6,914 nucleotides of DNA from Planococcus sp. (in: firmicutes) (GTDB lineage: Bacteria > Bacillota > Bacilli > Bacillales_A > Planococcaceae), in contig JASKZU010000094.1 in NCBI GenBank assembly GCA_030147455.1, positions 1 to 6,914 of the forward strand, in the 5' to 3' direction. Both the position numbers and the translations under genes were made by a program. This document shows, piece by piece, positions 1 through 6,050 of the stretch (positions within the stretch are counted from its first letter, which is position 1; each line of letters starts with the position of its first letter). The notes under the pieces are model-generated. The model did no database searches. It was given only the letters and a program-made list of their open reading frames with translations, and was not told the DNA's origin.

Positions 1-72
1 CGGCTTGAGTTAAAATGAAATCTTCGCCAATTAATCAATGCAGAAAAAAATGAACAAGAAGGAGGCAACACG
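1..72 (+). other. Left-edge leader upstream of the small CxxC gene
   Basis: All three + strand frames meet a stop by base 18, so at most the last few codons of an upstream gene could lie here, and none can be identified. A TAAAAT hexamer at 11-16 could be a -10 element for the small gene at 73, but its -35 would fall outside the window. The segment is AT-rich and ends in the ribosome binding site of the next gene. Confidence 0.3.
59..65 (+). promoter_or_regulatory. Ribosome binding site of the 50-aa CxxC protein
   Basis: A full AAGGAGG lies 7 nt before the ATG at 73. This near-ideal Bacillales Shine-Dalgarno sequence is the main reason to accept this very short reading frame as a real gene and to fix its start. 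Confidence 0.8.
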
Positions 73-225
73 ATGTTGTCATTCTTTAAAAAGAAATGTG
101 CAGTTTGTAAAAATAAAGCGATAGAACCAAGAAAGTACTTGAATGATCAAAACCAGCCAGTGGTTGTCTGTGCGAACTGCGTATTATATGCAGAAAGACG
201 CGCATTCCGCAGAAGAAACGGTTGA
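73..225 (+). CDS. Small protein with two CxxC pairs (zinc-ribbon-like), function unknown
   Basis: This frame encodes a 50-residue protein. Cysteines C9-x-x-C12 and C33-x-x-C36 are separated by 20 residues, the layout of a small treble-clef or zinc-ribbon knuckle that would bind one zinc. The N-terminus is short and hydrophobic, then lysine-rich (K6-K8). The C-terminus is strongly basic (ERRAFRRR, residues 41-48), which would suit binding to nucleic acid or to the ribosome, although that is inference. The start is fixed by a perfect AAGGAGG 7 nt upstream, and a rho-independent terminator begins 5 nt after the stop, so it looks like a complete single-gene unit. I do not recognise a named family. 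The lack of a signal peptide suggests a cytoplasmic protein. That it is a gene is fairly sure; its role is not. Confidence 0.75.
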   Translation: MLSFFKKKCAVCKNKAIEPRKYLNDQNQPVVVCANCVLYAERRAFRRRNG

Positions 226-229
226 TTGG

Positions 230-263
230 AAAAAAGCCTGTCCGCATTTGCGGCAGGTTTTTC
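230..263 (+). terminator. Rho-independent terminator after the small CxxC gene
   Basis: CCTG-T-CCGC (237-245) pairs with GCGG-CAGG (250-257) around an ATTT loop, with one bulged T at 241. The stem is followed by five T residues (258-262) and preceded by an A-run, which extends the stem and could allow weak termination on the other strand. It separates the small gene from the acetamidase gene. Confidence 0.8.
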
Positions 264-306
264 TATTTATTTATGTTTTTAAAGAGTAGCATTATATAGT
301 TTCACG

Positions 307-312
307 TATAAT
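307..312 (+). promoter_or_regulatory. Candidate -10 element for the acetamidase gene
   Basis: A perfect TATAAT lies 33 nt before the ATG at 346, in the AT-rich gap after the preceding terminator. With a 17-nt spacer the -35 would fall on GAGTAG (284-289), which is a poor match to TTGACA. The promoter is therefore either weak or activator-dependent, or the hexamer is fortuitous. Confidence 0.4.
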
Positions 313-345
313 CAAAAGAAACAGCAGCCAGGGAAGGGGCCACTT

Positions 346-1281
346 ATGATACATACAATCCAGCTTGCATCCAATGCGCTTCACTCATCATTCAGTAAAG
401 AATACAATCCGATTTTAACCATCCAATCAGGTGATTCAATCGAGGCCAGAACACCTGATATCCAGTGGGGCTATTCGTCCGAAGAGGGGCAAGAACGGAC
501 GAGGTTCAGCTCCCGTGAAAGGGAAGAAACGCTTGGACACCCGCTGATTGGCCCGATTGCAGTGGAAGCCGCGAAGCCGGGCATGGTGCTGGAAGTCCGC
601 ATCAATGAAAATGTACCGGGCTGGTACGGCCGGAACTGGGCAGGCGGCACGCCGGCTTGGCAAAACGAACAGCTCGGCATCGCAGAGAGCGAACGGCTGG
701 AAGTCGACTGGAAGCTAAACCGCGAGCAGATGACCGGTGTATGCACAATGTCAGGAAGAGATTTCAGTGTCGCATTGTCGCCATTTCTCGGATTGATTGG
801 ACTTGCGCCCGGAGAAACCGGAATCCACAAGACGCAGCCGCCTTACCGCACGGGCGGAAACATCGACTGCAAAGAACTGGTCAAAGGCAGTTCTTTGTTT
901 TTACCGGTCGAGGCTGAAGGGGCGTTGTTGTCGTTTGGCGATGGGCATGCACTTCAAGGAGACGGGGAAAATTCAGGGACGGCGATCGAATGCCCGATGG
1001 ATTTTGTCAGCTTGACAGTAATTTTGCATAAAGACATGGAGCTCCATATGCCAAAAGCTAAGACACCGAAAGGGTGGATTACCTTTGGCTTCAGCGAAGA
1101 TTTGAACAAGGCAGCTGCAACGGCGCTGTCGGAAATGATCGAGTTGCTTCAACAATTTTACGGCTTGTCAAAAACAGAAGCAGTAGCCCTTTCGAGCGTG
1201 GCAGTCGATCTGCACGTGACCCAAGTCGTCAACCAGGTCAAAGGCATCCACGCGATTCTGCCGCACGGGGCAATTCGTTGA
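346..1281 (+). CDS. Acetamidase/formamidase family protein (FmdA/AmdA)
   Basis: The protein has 311 residues, typical for the shorter bacterial members of the FmdA/AmdA family. These enzymes hydrolyse short amides such as formamide or acetamide to the carboxylate and ammonia in the cytoplasm. Family blocks appear in order: GHPLIGPIAVEAAKPG (64-79), FLGLIGLAP (147-155), PPYRTGGNIDCKEL (165-178), the glycine/aspartate-rich block around GDGHALQGDGE (198-208), and VVNQVKGIHAILP (294-306). There is no signal peptide or membrane segment. The start is supported by AAGGGG at 334-339, 6 nt before the ATG. The gene stands alone: a terminator lies upstream, a bidirectional terminator follows 17 nt after the stop, and there are no amide-transport or urease-like neighbours. 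The actual substrate cannot be read from sequence. Many family members are annotated by similarity only. Confidence 0.9.
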   Translation: MIHTIQLASNALHSSFSKEYNPILTIQSGDSIEARTPDIQWGYSSEEGQERTRFSSREREETLGHPLIGPIAVEAAKPGMVLEVRINENVPGWYGRNWAGGTPAWQNEQLGIAESERLEVDWKLNREQMTGVCTMSGRDFSVALSPFLGLIGLAPGETGIHKTQPPYRTGGNIDCKELVKGSSLFLPVEAEGALLSFGDGHALQGDGENSGTAIECPMDFVSLTVILHKDMELHMPKAKTPKGWITFGFSEDLNKAAATALSEMIELLQQFYGLSKTEAVALSSVAVDLHVTQVVNQVKGIHAILPHGAIR

Positions 1282-1298
1282 ATGTTAACTGCAAACAA

Positions 1299-1338
1299 AA
1301 AAGCTGTGCAAAAGGAATTGTCCTTTTGCACAGCTTTT
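1299..1338. terminator. Bidirectional terminator between convergent acetamidase and citrate transporter genes
   Basis: A perfect 18-bp inverted repeat (1299-1316 against 1321-1338) closes on a 4-nt ATTG loop. The outer arm is AAAA/TTTT, continued by T-rich sequence on the + side (GTTTATT) and by further A residues on the left, which read as T on the - strand. It can therefore stop transcripts from both sides. It lies 17 nt after the acetamidase stop and 5 nt beyond the stop of the convergent transporter gene. Confidence 0.9.
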
Positions 1339-1343
1339 GTTTA

Positions 1344-2666
1344 TTAGATGACGCCCATCAAGAAGGAGATGGCGAGCAGCACGATGCTGAAACCCCACAT
1401 GATAATGAGTGAATAGCGGATGTGTCGGCCCATTTCAAGACCGGCAAGGCCAAGTGCCAGCCACAAAGCCGGAGAAAACGGGCTGACGAATGTGCCGATG
1501 ACGTTTCCGATGACCATTGCGTATGCCGCAGAAAGCGAAGATACGCCGAATCCGGTAACGACCTGCTCGACAATCGGCAGCAGCGCGAAATAATAAGCAT
1601 CCGTGCTGAGCAACAAGTCGAACGGAACCCCGAAAAATCCGATGATCAAATGCAGGTACGGAATGACGAAGGCCGGCAGGATTTTCACCAAGTCATTAGC
1701 GAGTGAGTCAAGCATCGCCGTGCCTTCCAAAATACCAAGAAACGAGCCGGCTGCCAGGATGATAGCCGCCATCAACAACGCATTTGGTGCATGGTCTTTG
1801 ATGCGTTCCATCTGCTCTTTCATATTCGGATAGTTGAGTGGAAGGGCGATGCTGACACCGATCATAAAGGCAAGGCCCGCCGGAACGATGCCCCATACAA
1901 GAACGCCGATAATGCCGAGTGCCAAAAGGGCATTGGCCCATAAGAGCTTCGGCCGGCGCAGCGCCATCGTTTTTTTTGATTTTTCGTCTTCTGCGCCTTC
2001 TTCTGGCGGGTTGGCTTCTTTATACAATTCGTCGTTGAAATCTCCGCGTTTTGCAATCAGGCGTTTCTCGCGGATTGCAAGAAGCACGGCCAGGGCAATC
2101 AATAAGACAAGGCCGACTGCCTGGACTTTGATGAGCGGGCGCCACAATTCTGTGACATCCATGCCCAGAACAGCTGCAGTCCGGCCAAGCGGGCCAGCCC
2201 ATGGCATCATGTTCATGATACTGGCAGACATCCCGATCAATAAAAGAAGCAAGTATGGATTCATTTTTAAGCGTTTGTACAAAGGCAAAAGAGCCGGAAT
2301 GGTGATCAGGAACGTGGAGGCCCCTGAGCCGTCAAGTTGCGCGACAGCAGCAATAAGTACGGTGCCGACCGCCACGGCAATGACGTTTCCTTTGGATATG
2401 GCAATCATTTTGTTGATAAGCGGATCGAACAATCCAACGTCTTGCATGATGCCGAAAAAGAGAATGGCAAAGATAAACATAATGACGACGCTCATCACGT
2501 CGGCGATGCCGCTATTGAAAAAGTCACCGATTTCGGAAAAGTTGAATCCTGCGACGAACGCTGCCACAATCGGCACCAACACAAGCGCGACGATCGGGGT
2601 GATTTTGTTGCTGATCAGCAAAGCTACAATAATAACAATAGTCAGTAAGGCGATAATGCTTAACAT
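1344..2666 (-). CDS. citM: CitMHS family divalent metal-citrate:H+ symporter
   Basis: This 440-residue integral membrane protein is close in length to B. subtilis CitM and CitH. The family takes up citrate complexed with Mg2+, Ca2+ or related cations, driven by proton symport. Hydrophobic helices run throughout, with a charged cytoplasmic loop at about 199-240 splitting two halves. Family hallmarks are AQLDGSGAST (109-118), MNMMPWAGP (151-159), LSTDAYYFALLP (353-364) and SPFSPALWLALGL (395-407). The frame is open to an upstream ATG at 2723, but I chose 2666: GGGAGGA (2673-2679) lies 6 nt before it, the protein then begins directly with a transmembrane helix as in relatives, and the upstream ATG lies inside a putative cre site. 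Its neighbours are the co-oriented citST-like regulators, separated by a hairpin terminator. Whether it is CitM-like (Mg) or CitH/CitN-like (Ca) cannot be decided from sequence; the symbol follows the citST context. Confidence 0.9.
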   Translation of the reverse strand: MLSIIALLTIVIIVALLISNKITPIVALVLVPIVAAFVAGFNFSEIGDFFNSGIADVMSVVIMFIFAILFFGIMQDVGLFDPLINKMIAISKGNVIAVAVGTVLIAAVAQLDGSGASTFLITIPALLPLYKRLKMNPYLLLLLIGMSASIMNMMPWAGPLGRTAAVLGMDVTELWRPLIKVQAVGLVLLIALAVLLAIREKRLIAKRGDFNDELYKEANPPEEGAEDEKSKKTMALRRPKLLWANALLALGIIGVLVWGIVPAGLAFMIGVSIALPLNYPNMKEQMERIKDHAPNALLMAAIILAAGSFLGILEGTAMLDSLANDLVKILPAFVIPYLHLIIGFFGVPFDLLLSTDAYYFALLPIVEQVVTGFGVSSLSAAYAMVIGNVIGTFVSPFSPALWLALGLAGLEMGRHIRYSLIIMWGFSIVLLAISFLMGVI

Positions 2667-2672
2667 AAAGAG

Positions 2673-2679
2673 TCCTCCC
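2673..2679 (-). promoter_or_regulatory. Ribosome binding site that sets the transporter start
   Basis: On the - strand this reads GGGAGGA, 6 nt before the ATG at 2666. The alternative ATG at 2723 has only T-rich sequence before it and no Shine-Dalgarno, so the shorter 440-residue product is preferred. Confidence 0.8.
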
Positions 2680-2708
2680 ATTCGATGAAAAAAGCTGGCG
2701 GGATTTTT

Positions 2709-2722
2709 TGAAAACGCATACA
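2709..2722 (-). promoter_or_regulatory. Putative catabolite-responsive element (CcpA/cre site)
   Basis: The + strand reads TGAAAACGCATACA. Against the Bacillus cre consensus TGWAANCGNTNWCA it has one mismatch, A for T at position 10. It lies 42 bp upstream of the transporter start, downstream of the citT terminator, where bound CcpA would block or overlap the transporter promoter. Catabolite repression of citM through CcpA is established in B. subtilis; its operation here is inferred. Confidence 0.55.
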
Positions 2723-2734
2723 TTTTGACTGTAT

Positions 2735-2788
2735 AAAAAAATCCTTCTGTTTTTAAGTTATGAGTAATAACTTATCACAGAAGGATTT
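2735..2788 (-). terminator. Composite hairpin terminator after citT, upstream of citM
   Basis: Outer arms AAATCCTTCTGT (2739-2750) and ACAGAAGGATTT (2777-2788) pair perfectly over 12 bp. Inside them a second inverted repeat, TAAGTTAT (2754-2761) and ATAACTTA (2767-2774), closes on GAGTA, with a small internal loop (TTT against TC). On the - strand the hairpin is followed by seven T residues (2741-2735), so it should end the citS-citT transcript 53 nt after the citT stop. The inner 21-bp palindrome is unusual for a simple terminator and could double as a protein-binding site for the transporter promoter. Confidence 0.8.
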
Positions 2789-2841
2789 GAAAAATAAGAT
2801 TATTCACTTAAGGCGACTAAAGAGCGTTCTGGGGGTTTTGA

Positions 2842-3552
2842 TCATTTTGTCCACGGGACATACCGGCGTTCCGGCCGGCCAATTTCGCCGTAGTTCAACT
2901 GGGCTTTCGCTTCATCGATTGAGACGAGATGCTCTAGATAACGCCGTGCAGTTGAACGGCTGATGCCGACAGCTTGGCCGGCTTCCATGGCGTTGATGCC
3001 ATCTGCATCCGCCGCCATAAGAAATTCACGGACACCGTCTAATGTCAGCTGGTCGATGCCTTTTGGCAAACCTCCGGCCTCTGAATCGTTTTTTTGTGCA
3101 GGGGAAGGGAGGATGCCAAGCAGCTGGTCGATTTCTTGCTGCGTCCATTCCCTTTGACTGGCGAGTGCCAGACGCTGGCTTGAAAGACGTTGCAGCGACA
3201 GTGCAAATCGGTCAAAGTCTACAGGCTTGATCAAATAATCAAAAGCGCCTCCTCGTATGGTTTCAGCGATGGTTGCCGCTTCACGAGCCGCTGTCAGCAT
3301 AATGACAGCAACTTTTGGAAAACAGCCGCGGATTTCCCAGAACAGGTCAAGGCCTGTACGGTCCGGGATAAAGACGTCCAGCAAAATTAAATCAGGAAGT
3401 GTTTCGGCATGCTTCAAATAATCAATCGCTTCATCGCCGGTTTTGGCAATGAACGCTACGCGGTAACCGTCTAGTTGTTCGACAAGTTCCTGGTTAATGC
3501 CGGCTACCCGAAAATCGTCTTCTATGATAAGAACATGGAGTAATGGGTTCAT
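2842..3552 (-). CDS. citT: CitB/CitT family response regulator
   Basis: This 236-residue DNA-binding response regulator is the likely partner of the kinase encoded just upstream. The receiver domain (about 5-120) has the acidic cluster E11-D12-D13, phospho-acceptor D59 in LILLDVFIPD, T87 in IMLTA and K109-P110 in DYLIKP. After a linker, a helix-turn-helix sits at about 185-209 (GINAMEAGQAVGISRSTARRYLEHL), as in the citrate/malate regulator family (CitT, DctR, MalR, CitB, DcuR). I chose the ATG at 3552: it overlaps the kinase stop in an ATGA, has AAAGGA just upstream, and gives the usual MxxLxVLIIEDD start. An in-frame start at 3591 would add 13 residues. It is expected to activate the citrate transporter downstream when phosphorylated. 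Confidence 0.9.
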   Translation of the reverse strand: MNPLLHVLIIEDDFRVAGINQELVEQLDGYRVAFIAKTGDEAIDYLKHAETLPDLILLDVFIPDRTGLDLFWEIRGCFPKVAVIMLTAAREAATIAETIRGGAFDYLIKPVDFDRFALSLQRLSSQRLALASQREWTQQEIDQLLGILPSPAQKNDSEAGGLPKGIDQLTLDGVREFLMAADADGINAMEAGQAVGISRSTARRYLEHLVSIDEAKAQLNYGEIGRPERRYVPWTK

Positions 3553-5192
3553 GATTGGTTCCTTTCTTTCGGTAACGAGACGACAAAACAAGTGCCGCCG
3601 AGTTCGCTTTCTTCAAGGTAGATATCACCGTGTGCGCCGTGCACACGCCGTTTCGTTGTGCTTAAGCCGAACCCTCGCCCGAAACTGCTTTTGGACGAAG
3701 CGCCTTCATGAAACAATTCTGTTTCCATATGAGGCGGAATGCCCGGGCCTGAGTCGTCGATTTCAAAAATAATGTCAGCCCCGACATCGGTGAACGACAA
3801 AAGGATGCGCCGCTCGTTTTGTGGCTGCTCTTTGACCGCATCGAGTGCATTATCCAGCAAGTTGCCGATGGCAGTAAGCAAAGCTTGCCGCTGCGTTTCT
3901 GTCAATGGCACTGTAAGGCTGCTGCCGGGTTCGATTGCTAATTCGACATGTTGTTCACGCACTTGGTGTATTTTTCCGAGCAGCAGTCCGCTGATCAGCG
4001 GGTCTGTTAGTTTATTGGTCAATTGCCGCATCCATTCGAGCTGAATATCGTGCTCAGAGCGAAGATACTGAAGCGCTTCCTGTTTTTTGTCCAAGTACAG
4101 CAAGCCCGAGATGGTATACAGTTTGTTTGAAAATTCATGTGTCTGCGCGCGAAGTGCCTGCGCGTACTGCGTGACTTGCGCCAACTCTCTGGCCAGCCGG
4201 TCGATTTCTGTTTTTGTGCGAAATGTCGAAACGGCACCGACCAGCGCCCCTTCATAAAAAATCGGGCTGGAATTGACGTACACAGGCTGGCCGCCGTAAA
4301 CCGATTCTGTATCAAAACGGCGTTCACCGCTCGTTAAGATTTCGGGCAGCTCGGATGCCGGCAGAAACGATTCGACAGGTTGGCCTGGTATGGGGGACTT
4401 ATTATTTGCGCTGAGCAGCAACTGCTGGGCTGCCTGGTTGAGCAATGTAATCCGTCCTTGTTCATTTACGGCAATAATGCCTTCGTGTGTCGATTGTAAA
4501 ATCGCTTCTTTTTGCGATAGCAGATGGGCAATTTCTTCCGGTTCAAGTCCGTGAAGCGTGCGTTTGATGTAAGCCGCAATGGCAATAGCCATCAGCAAAG
4601 CCACAAAGCCGATCGCTGCCAGCACAAACCACACTTCCTGAATATACCAGCCGATCAATGTTTGAACATCGTCAGCAAGAAATCCGACCGATACGACGCC
4701 AATCACTGCACCGTCTGAATAAATAGGCACTTTTGCGCGCAACGAGCTGCCGAGTGAGCCGGTAGCTTTAGAAACATAAGATTCGCCTGACTCAAGCACA
4801 CGTTCATTATCCTCGCCAACCATCCGCTCCCCGACTTTTTCAGTATCAGGATGCGAATAGCGAATTTCTTGCCGGTTGCCCACAACAATAAATTCCGCAT
4901 CGGTCGCCTGCTGCACGGGGGAAACAAGCGGCTGGATAATGGCTGCCGGGTCTTCCGTTTCAAAGGCCTCGATGATTTGCGGATTTAATGCGACTGTTTC
5001 CGCGACGCTGAGCGCCTGTTTGCCGAGCTGGGTTTCGGTAACGCTGCTGACGAAATAATGAAGGAATAAACCGATGACCAGTAAGACGGCTAAAATCAAT
5101 AAGGCAATCAATGCAATCATTTTGGTCTTTAAGGATAGCGCAGCACCCGTTTTGAACAGCCGGTTGCTGCGGCTGGCTTGTTGGAAGTTCAT
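3549..5192 (-). CDS. citS: CitA/DcuS-type sensor histidine kinase, probable citrate sensor
   Basis: This 547-residue membrane kinase has a first transmembrane helix at about 25-47, an extracellular PAS-like ligand domain to about 180, and a second helix at about 185-209. A cytoplasmic PAS domain follows (about 225-330), then the histidine box THEFSNKL with H352, and an ATPase domain with N-box GNLLDNALDA (443-452), DDSGPGIP (479-486) and GRGFGLS (505-511). The extracellular domain carries RYSHP (111-115) and LGSSLRAKVPI (147-157). R111, H114, R152 and K154 have the same spacing as R66, H69, R107 and K109, which bind citrate in Klebsiella CitA; DcuS-type C4-dicarboxylate sensors usually lack the lysine. 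The start at 5192 has AGGGG 9 nt upstream. The stop overlaps the regulator start by 4 bp, indicating translational coupling. The citrate ligand is a strong inference but untested. Confidence 0.9.
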   Translation of the reverse strand: MNFQQASRSNRLFKTGAALSLKTKMIALIALLILAVLLVIGLFLHYFVSSVTETQLGKQALSVAETVALNPQIIEAFETEDPAAIIQPLVSPVQQATDAEFIVVGNRQEIRYSHPDTEKVGERMVGEDNERVLESGESYVSKATGSLGSSLRAKVPIYSDGAVIGVVSVGFLADDVQTLIGWYIQEVWFVLAAIGFVALLMAIAIAAYIKRTLHGLEPEEIAHLLSQKEAILQSTHEGIIAVNEQGRITLLNQAAQQLLLSANNKSPIPGQPVESFLPASELPEILTSGERRFDTESVYGGQPVYVNSSPIFYEGALVGAVSTFRTKTEIDRLARELAQVTQYAQALRAQTHEFSNKLYTISGLLYLDKKQEALQYLRSEHDIQLEWMRQLTNKLTDPLISGLLLGKIHQVREQHVELAIEPGSSLTVPLTETQRQALLTAIGNLLDNALDAVKEQPQNERRILLSFTDVGADIIFEIDDSGPGIPPHMETELFHEGASSKSSFGRGFGLSTTKRRVHGAHGDIYLEESELGGTCFVVSLPKERNQS

Positions 5193-5201
5193 AGTCGGAA
5201 A

Positions 5202-5206
5202 CCCCT
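5202..5206 (-). promoter_or_regulatory. Modest ribosome binding site of the sensor kinase
   Basis: The - strand reads AGGGG, 9 nt before the ATG at 5192. It is weaker than the sites of the other genes here, which would fit low kinase expression. No better start with a ribosome binding site is visible nearby. Confidence 0.5.
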
Positions 5207-5229
5207 ATATCGTGATGTTTTCTAGAGCC

Positions 5230-5238
5230 ATCATACCA
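5230..5238 (-). promoter_or_regulatory. Candidate extended -10 promoter for citST
   Basis: The - strand reads TGGTATGAT: a TATGAT -10 hexamer preceded by TGn (the extended -10 motif), 37 nt before the kinase ATG. No good -35 is seen at 16-18 nt, as expected for an extended -10 promoter. It lies between the terminator of the preceding ABC operon and the kinase gene, where a citST promoter is needed. Confidence 0.45.
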
Positions 5239-5281
5239 TAGGCGGGAAGAGAGCCGAGCTTTCAAACCCGCTGTAGAAAGC

Positions 5282-5322
5282 AAAAAAAGCCCAGCTCCTT
5301 AAATGGAAGGAGCTGAGTTTTT
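5282..5322 (-). terminator. Rho-independent terminator of the ABC transporter operon
   Basis: On the - strand, CTCAGCTCCTT and AAGGAGCTGGG pair (11 bp with one G-U) around a 6-nt loop. The T-tract that follows holds seven T residues (5288-5282), and A-rich sequence precedes the stem. The hairpin begins 4 nt beyond the permease stop and isolates the ABC operon from citST. Confidence 0.85.
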
Positions 5323-5326
5323 AAAA

Positions 5327-6049
5327 TTACATTTTAATGGGTGTACGCTTTGTCAATAAATGCATGGCTGCAAAAAGCAAGGCAACCAAAATGACTGAGC
5401 CGACAGCTGCAACGAGGAAGCTGGTATTTGTCGGAAACTGTGACAGCGACCAAGTTACAGCAGTATTGTATGAGCCATTTTCCCAGAAGAAATTATTGAT
5501 GCTGAAGATAGCGAGCGCAACTGCAATGAAAACAAACCCGATAATCCAGCCAAAGCGGTAATAGCCGATGCCGATCAGCCACCCGGTCAAGTAAAAAATC
5601 AACGCGTTGAGGAAAAACGCTGCCGCTGCGCCGAACGAACCGGTGAAGGTTGTGGCCGACAAAGCCGTATCGAAAGCAAACGGCAAATTGATAAACTGCT
5701 GCAGCAAATGCTGAGCGCCATTGATAACGAGTGGAATTAACGTAACTATCAGCGCAAAACCAACTGAGGCGATGGCGCTGCCTTTATACCAATCTTTGCG
5801 GCTGACTCCTTGATGAACATGCTGTCCCATGAATGCGTAGACCAAGATAATCCCGCAGACGAGCATGAAAATATTGGCCGAGTGATGCGCAAAATTGAAG
5901 AAGCCTTCGATCGGGTCGGCGCTTTCACTCATGAAAAAGATGCGCGCCACATAAACTAAAAAGATGGTGGCAAAAAACCACAAACTCCATTTGGTTTGTT
6001 CATAAAAGCTGGTGGAGGCAACTTTGGAAGACAGTTTAGTTGAATTCAT
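5327..6049 (-). CDS. Six-helix ABC transporter permease
   Basis: This 240-residue hydrophobic protein has about six membrane helices (roughly 21-40, 56-74, 90-110, 138-160, 164-185, 209-232) and a short cytoplasmic loop, GVSRKDWYKGSAIA (81-94), between helices 2 and 3. That loop type is common in ABC-2-like permeases paired with YtrB/YhcG-type ATPases in Bacillales. It starts 1 nt after the stop of the ATPase gene, and its ribosome binding site (AAGGAG, 6059-6064 on the - strand) lies inside the end of that gene, so the two are translated together and almost surely form one transporter. A terminator follows directly. The substrate is unknown. Relatives are tied to cell-envelope stress or antibiotic response, but this one has no direct evidence. 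Confidence 0.8.
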   Translation of the reverse strand: MNSTKLSSKVASTSFYEQTKWSLWFFATIFLVYVARIFFMSESADPIEGFFNFAHHSANIFMLVCGIILVYAFMGQHVHQGVSRKDWYKGSAIASVGFALIVTLIPLVINGAQHLLQQFINLPFAFDTALSATTFTGSFGAAAAFFLNALIFYLTGWLIGIGYYRFGWIIGFVFIAVALAIFSINNFFWENGSYNTAVTWSLSQFPTNTSFLVAAVGSVILVALLFAAMHLLTKRTPIKM

Positions 6050-6050
6050 T

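Noticed and set aside
471..830. - strand open frame (119 codons) opposite the acetamidase gene
   Set aside because: It is antisense to a clear conserved gene, and the translation is serine/proline-rich without any recognisable motif.
1834..2688. Long + strand open frame (284 codons) opposite the transporter gene
   Set aside because: It is exactly antisense to the CitMHS gene, has no convincing ribosome binding site, and its composition (rich in Ala, Thr, Ser, Ile, Met) is what the complement of hydrophobic transporter codons gives.
2667..2723. N-terminal extension of the transporter from the ATG at 2723
   Set aside because: There is no ribosome binding site, the extra residues are not membrane-like, and the segment overlaps a cre candidate; the ATG at 2666 has a strong GGGAGGA.
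2730..2735. TATACA on the - strand as a -10 for the transporter
   Set aside because: No matching -35 is present at 16-18 nt, and the hexamer arises from the end of the terminator T-tract. The promoter may be activator-dependent, but this site cannot be supported.
2760..2963. + strand open frame beginning inside the citT terminator
   Set aside because: Its ATG lies in the hairpin, no ribosome binding site precedes it, and the rest is antisense to the end of the regulator gene.
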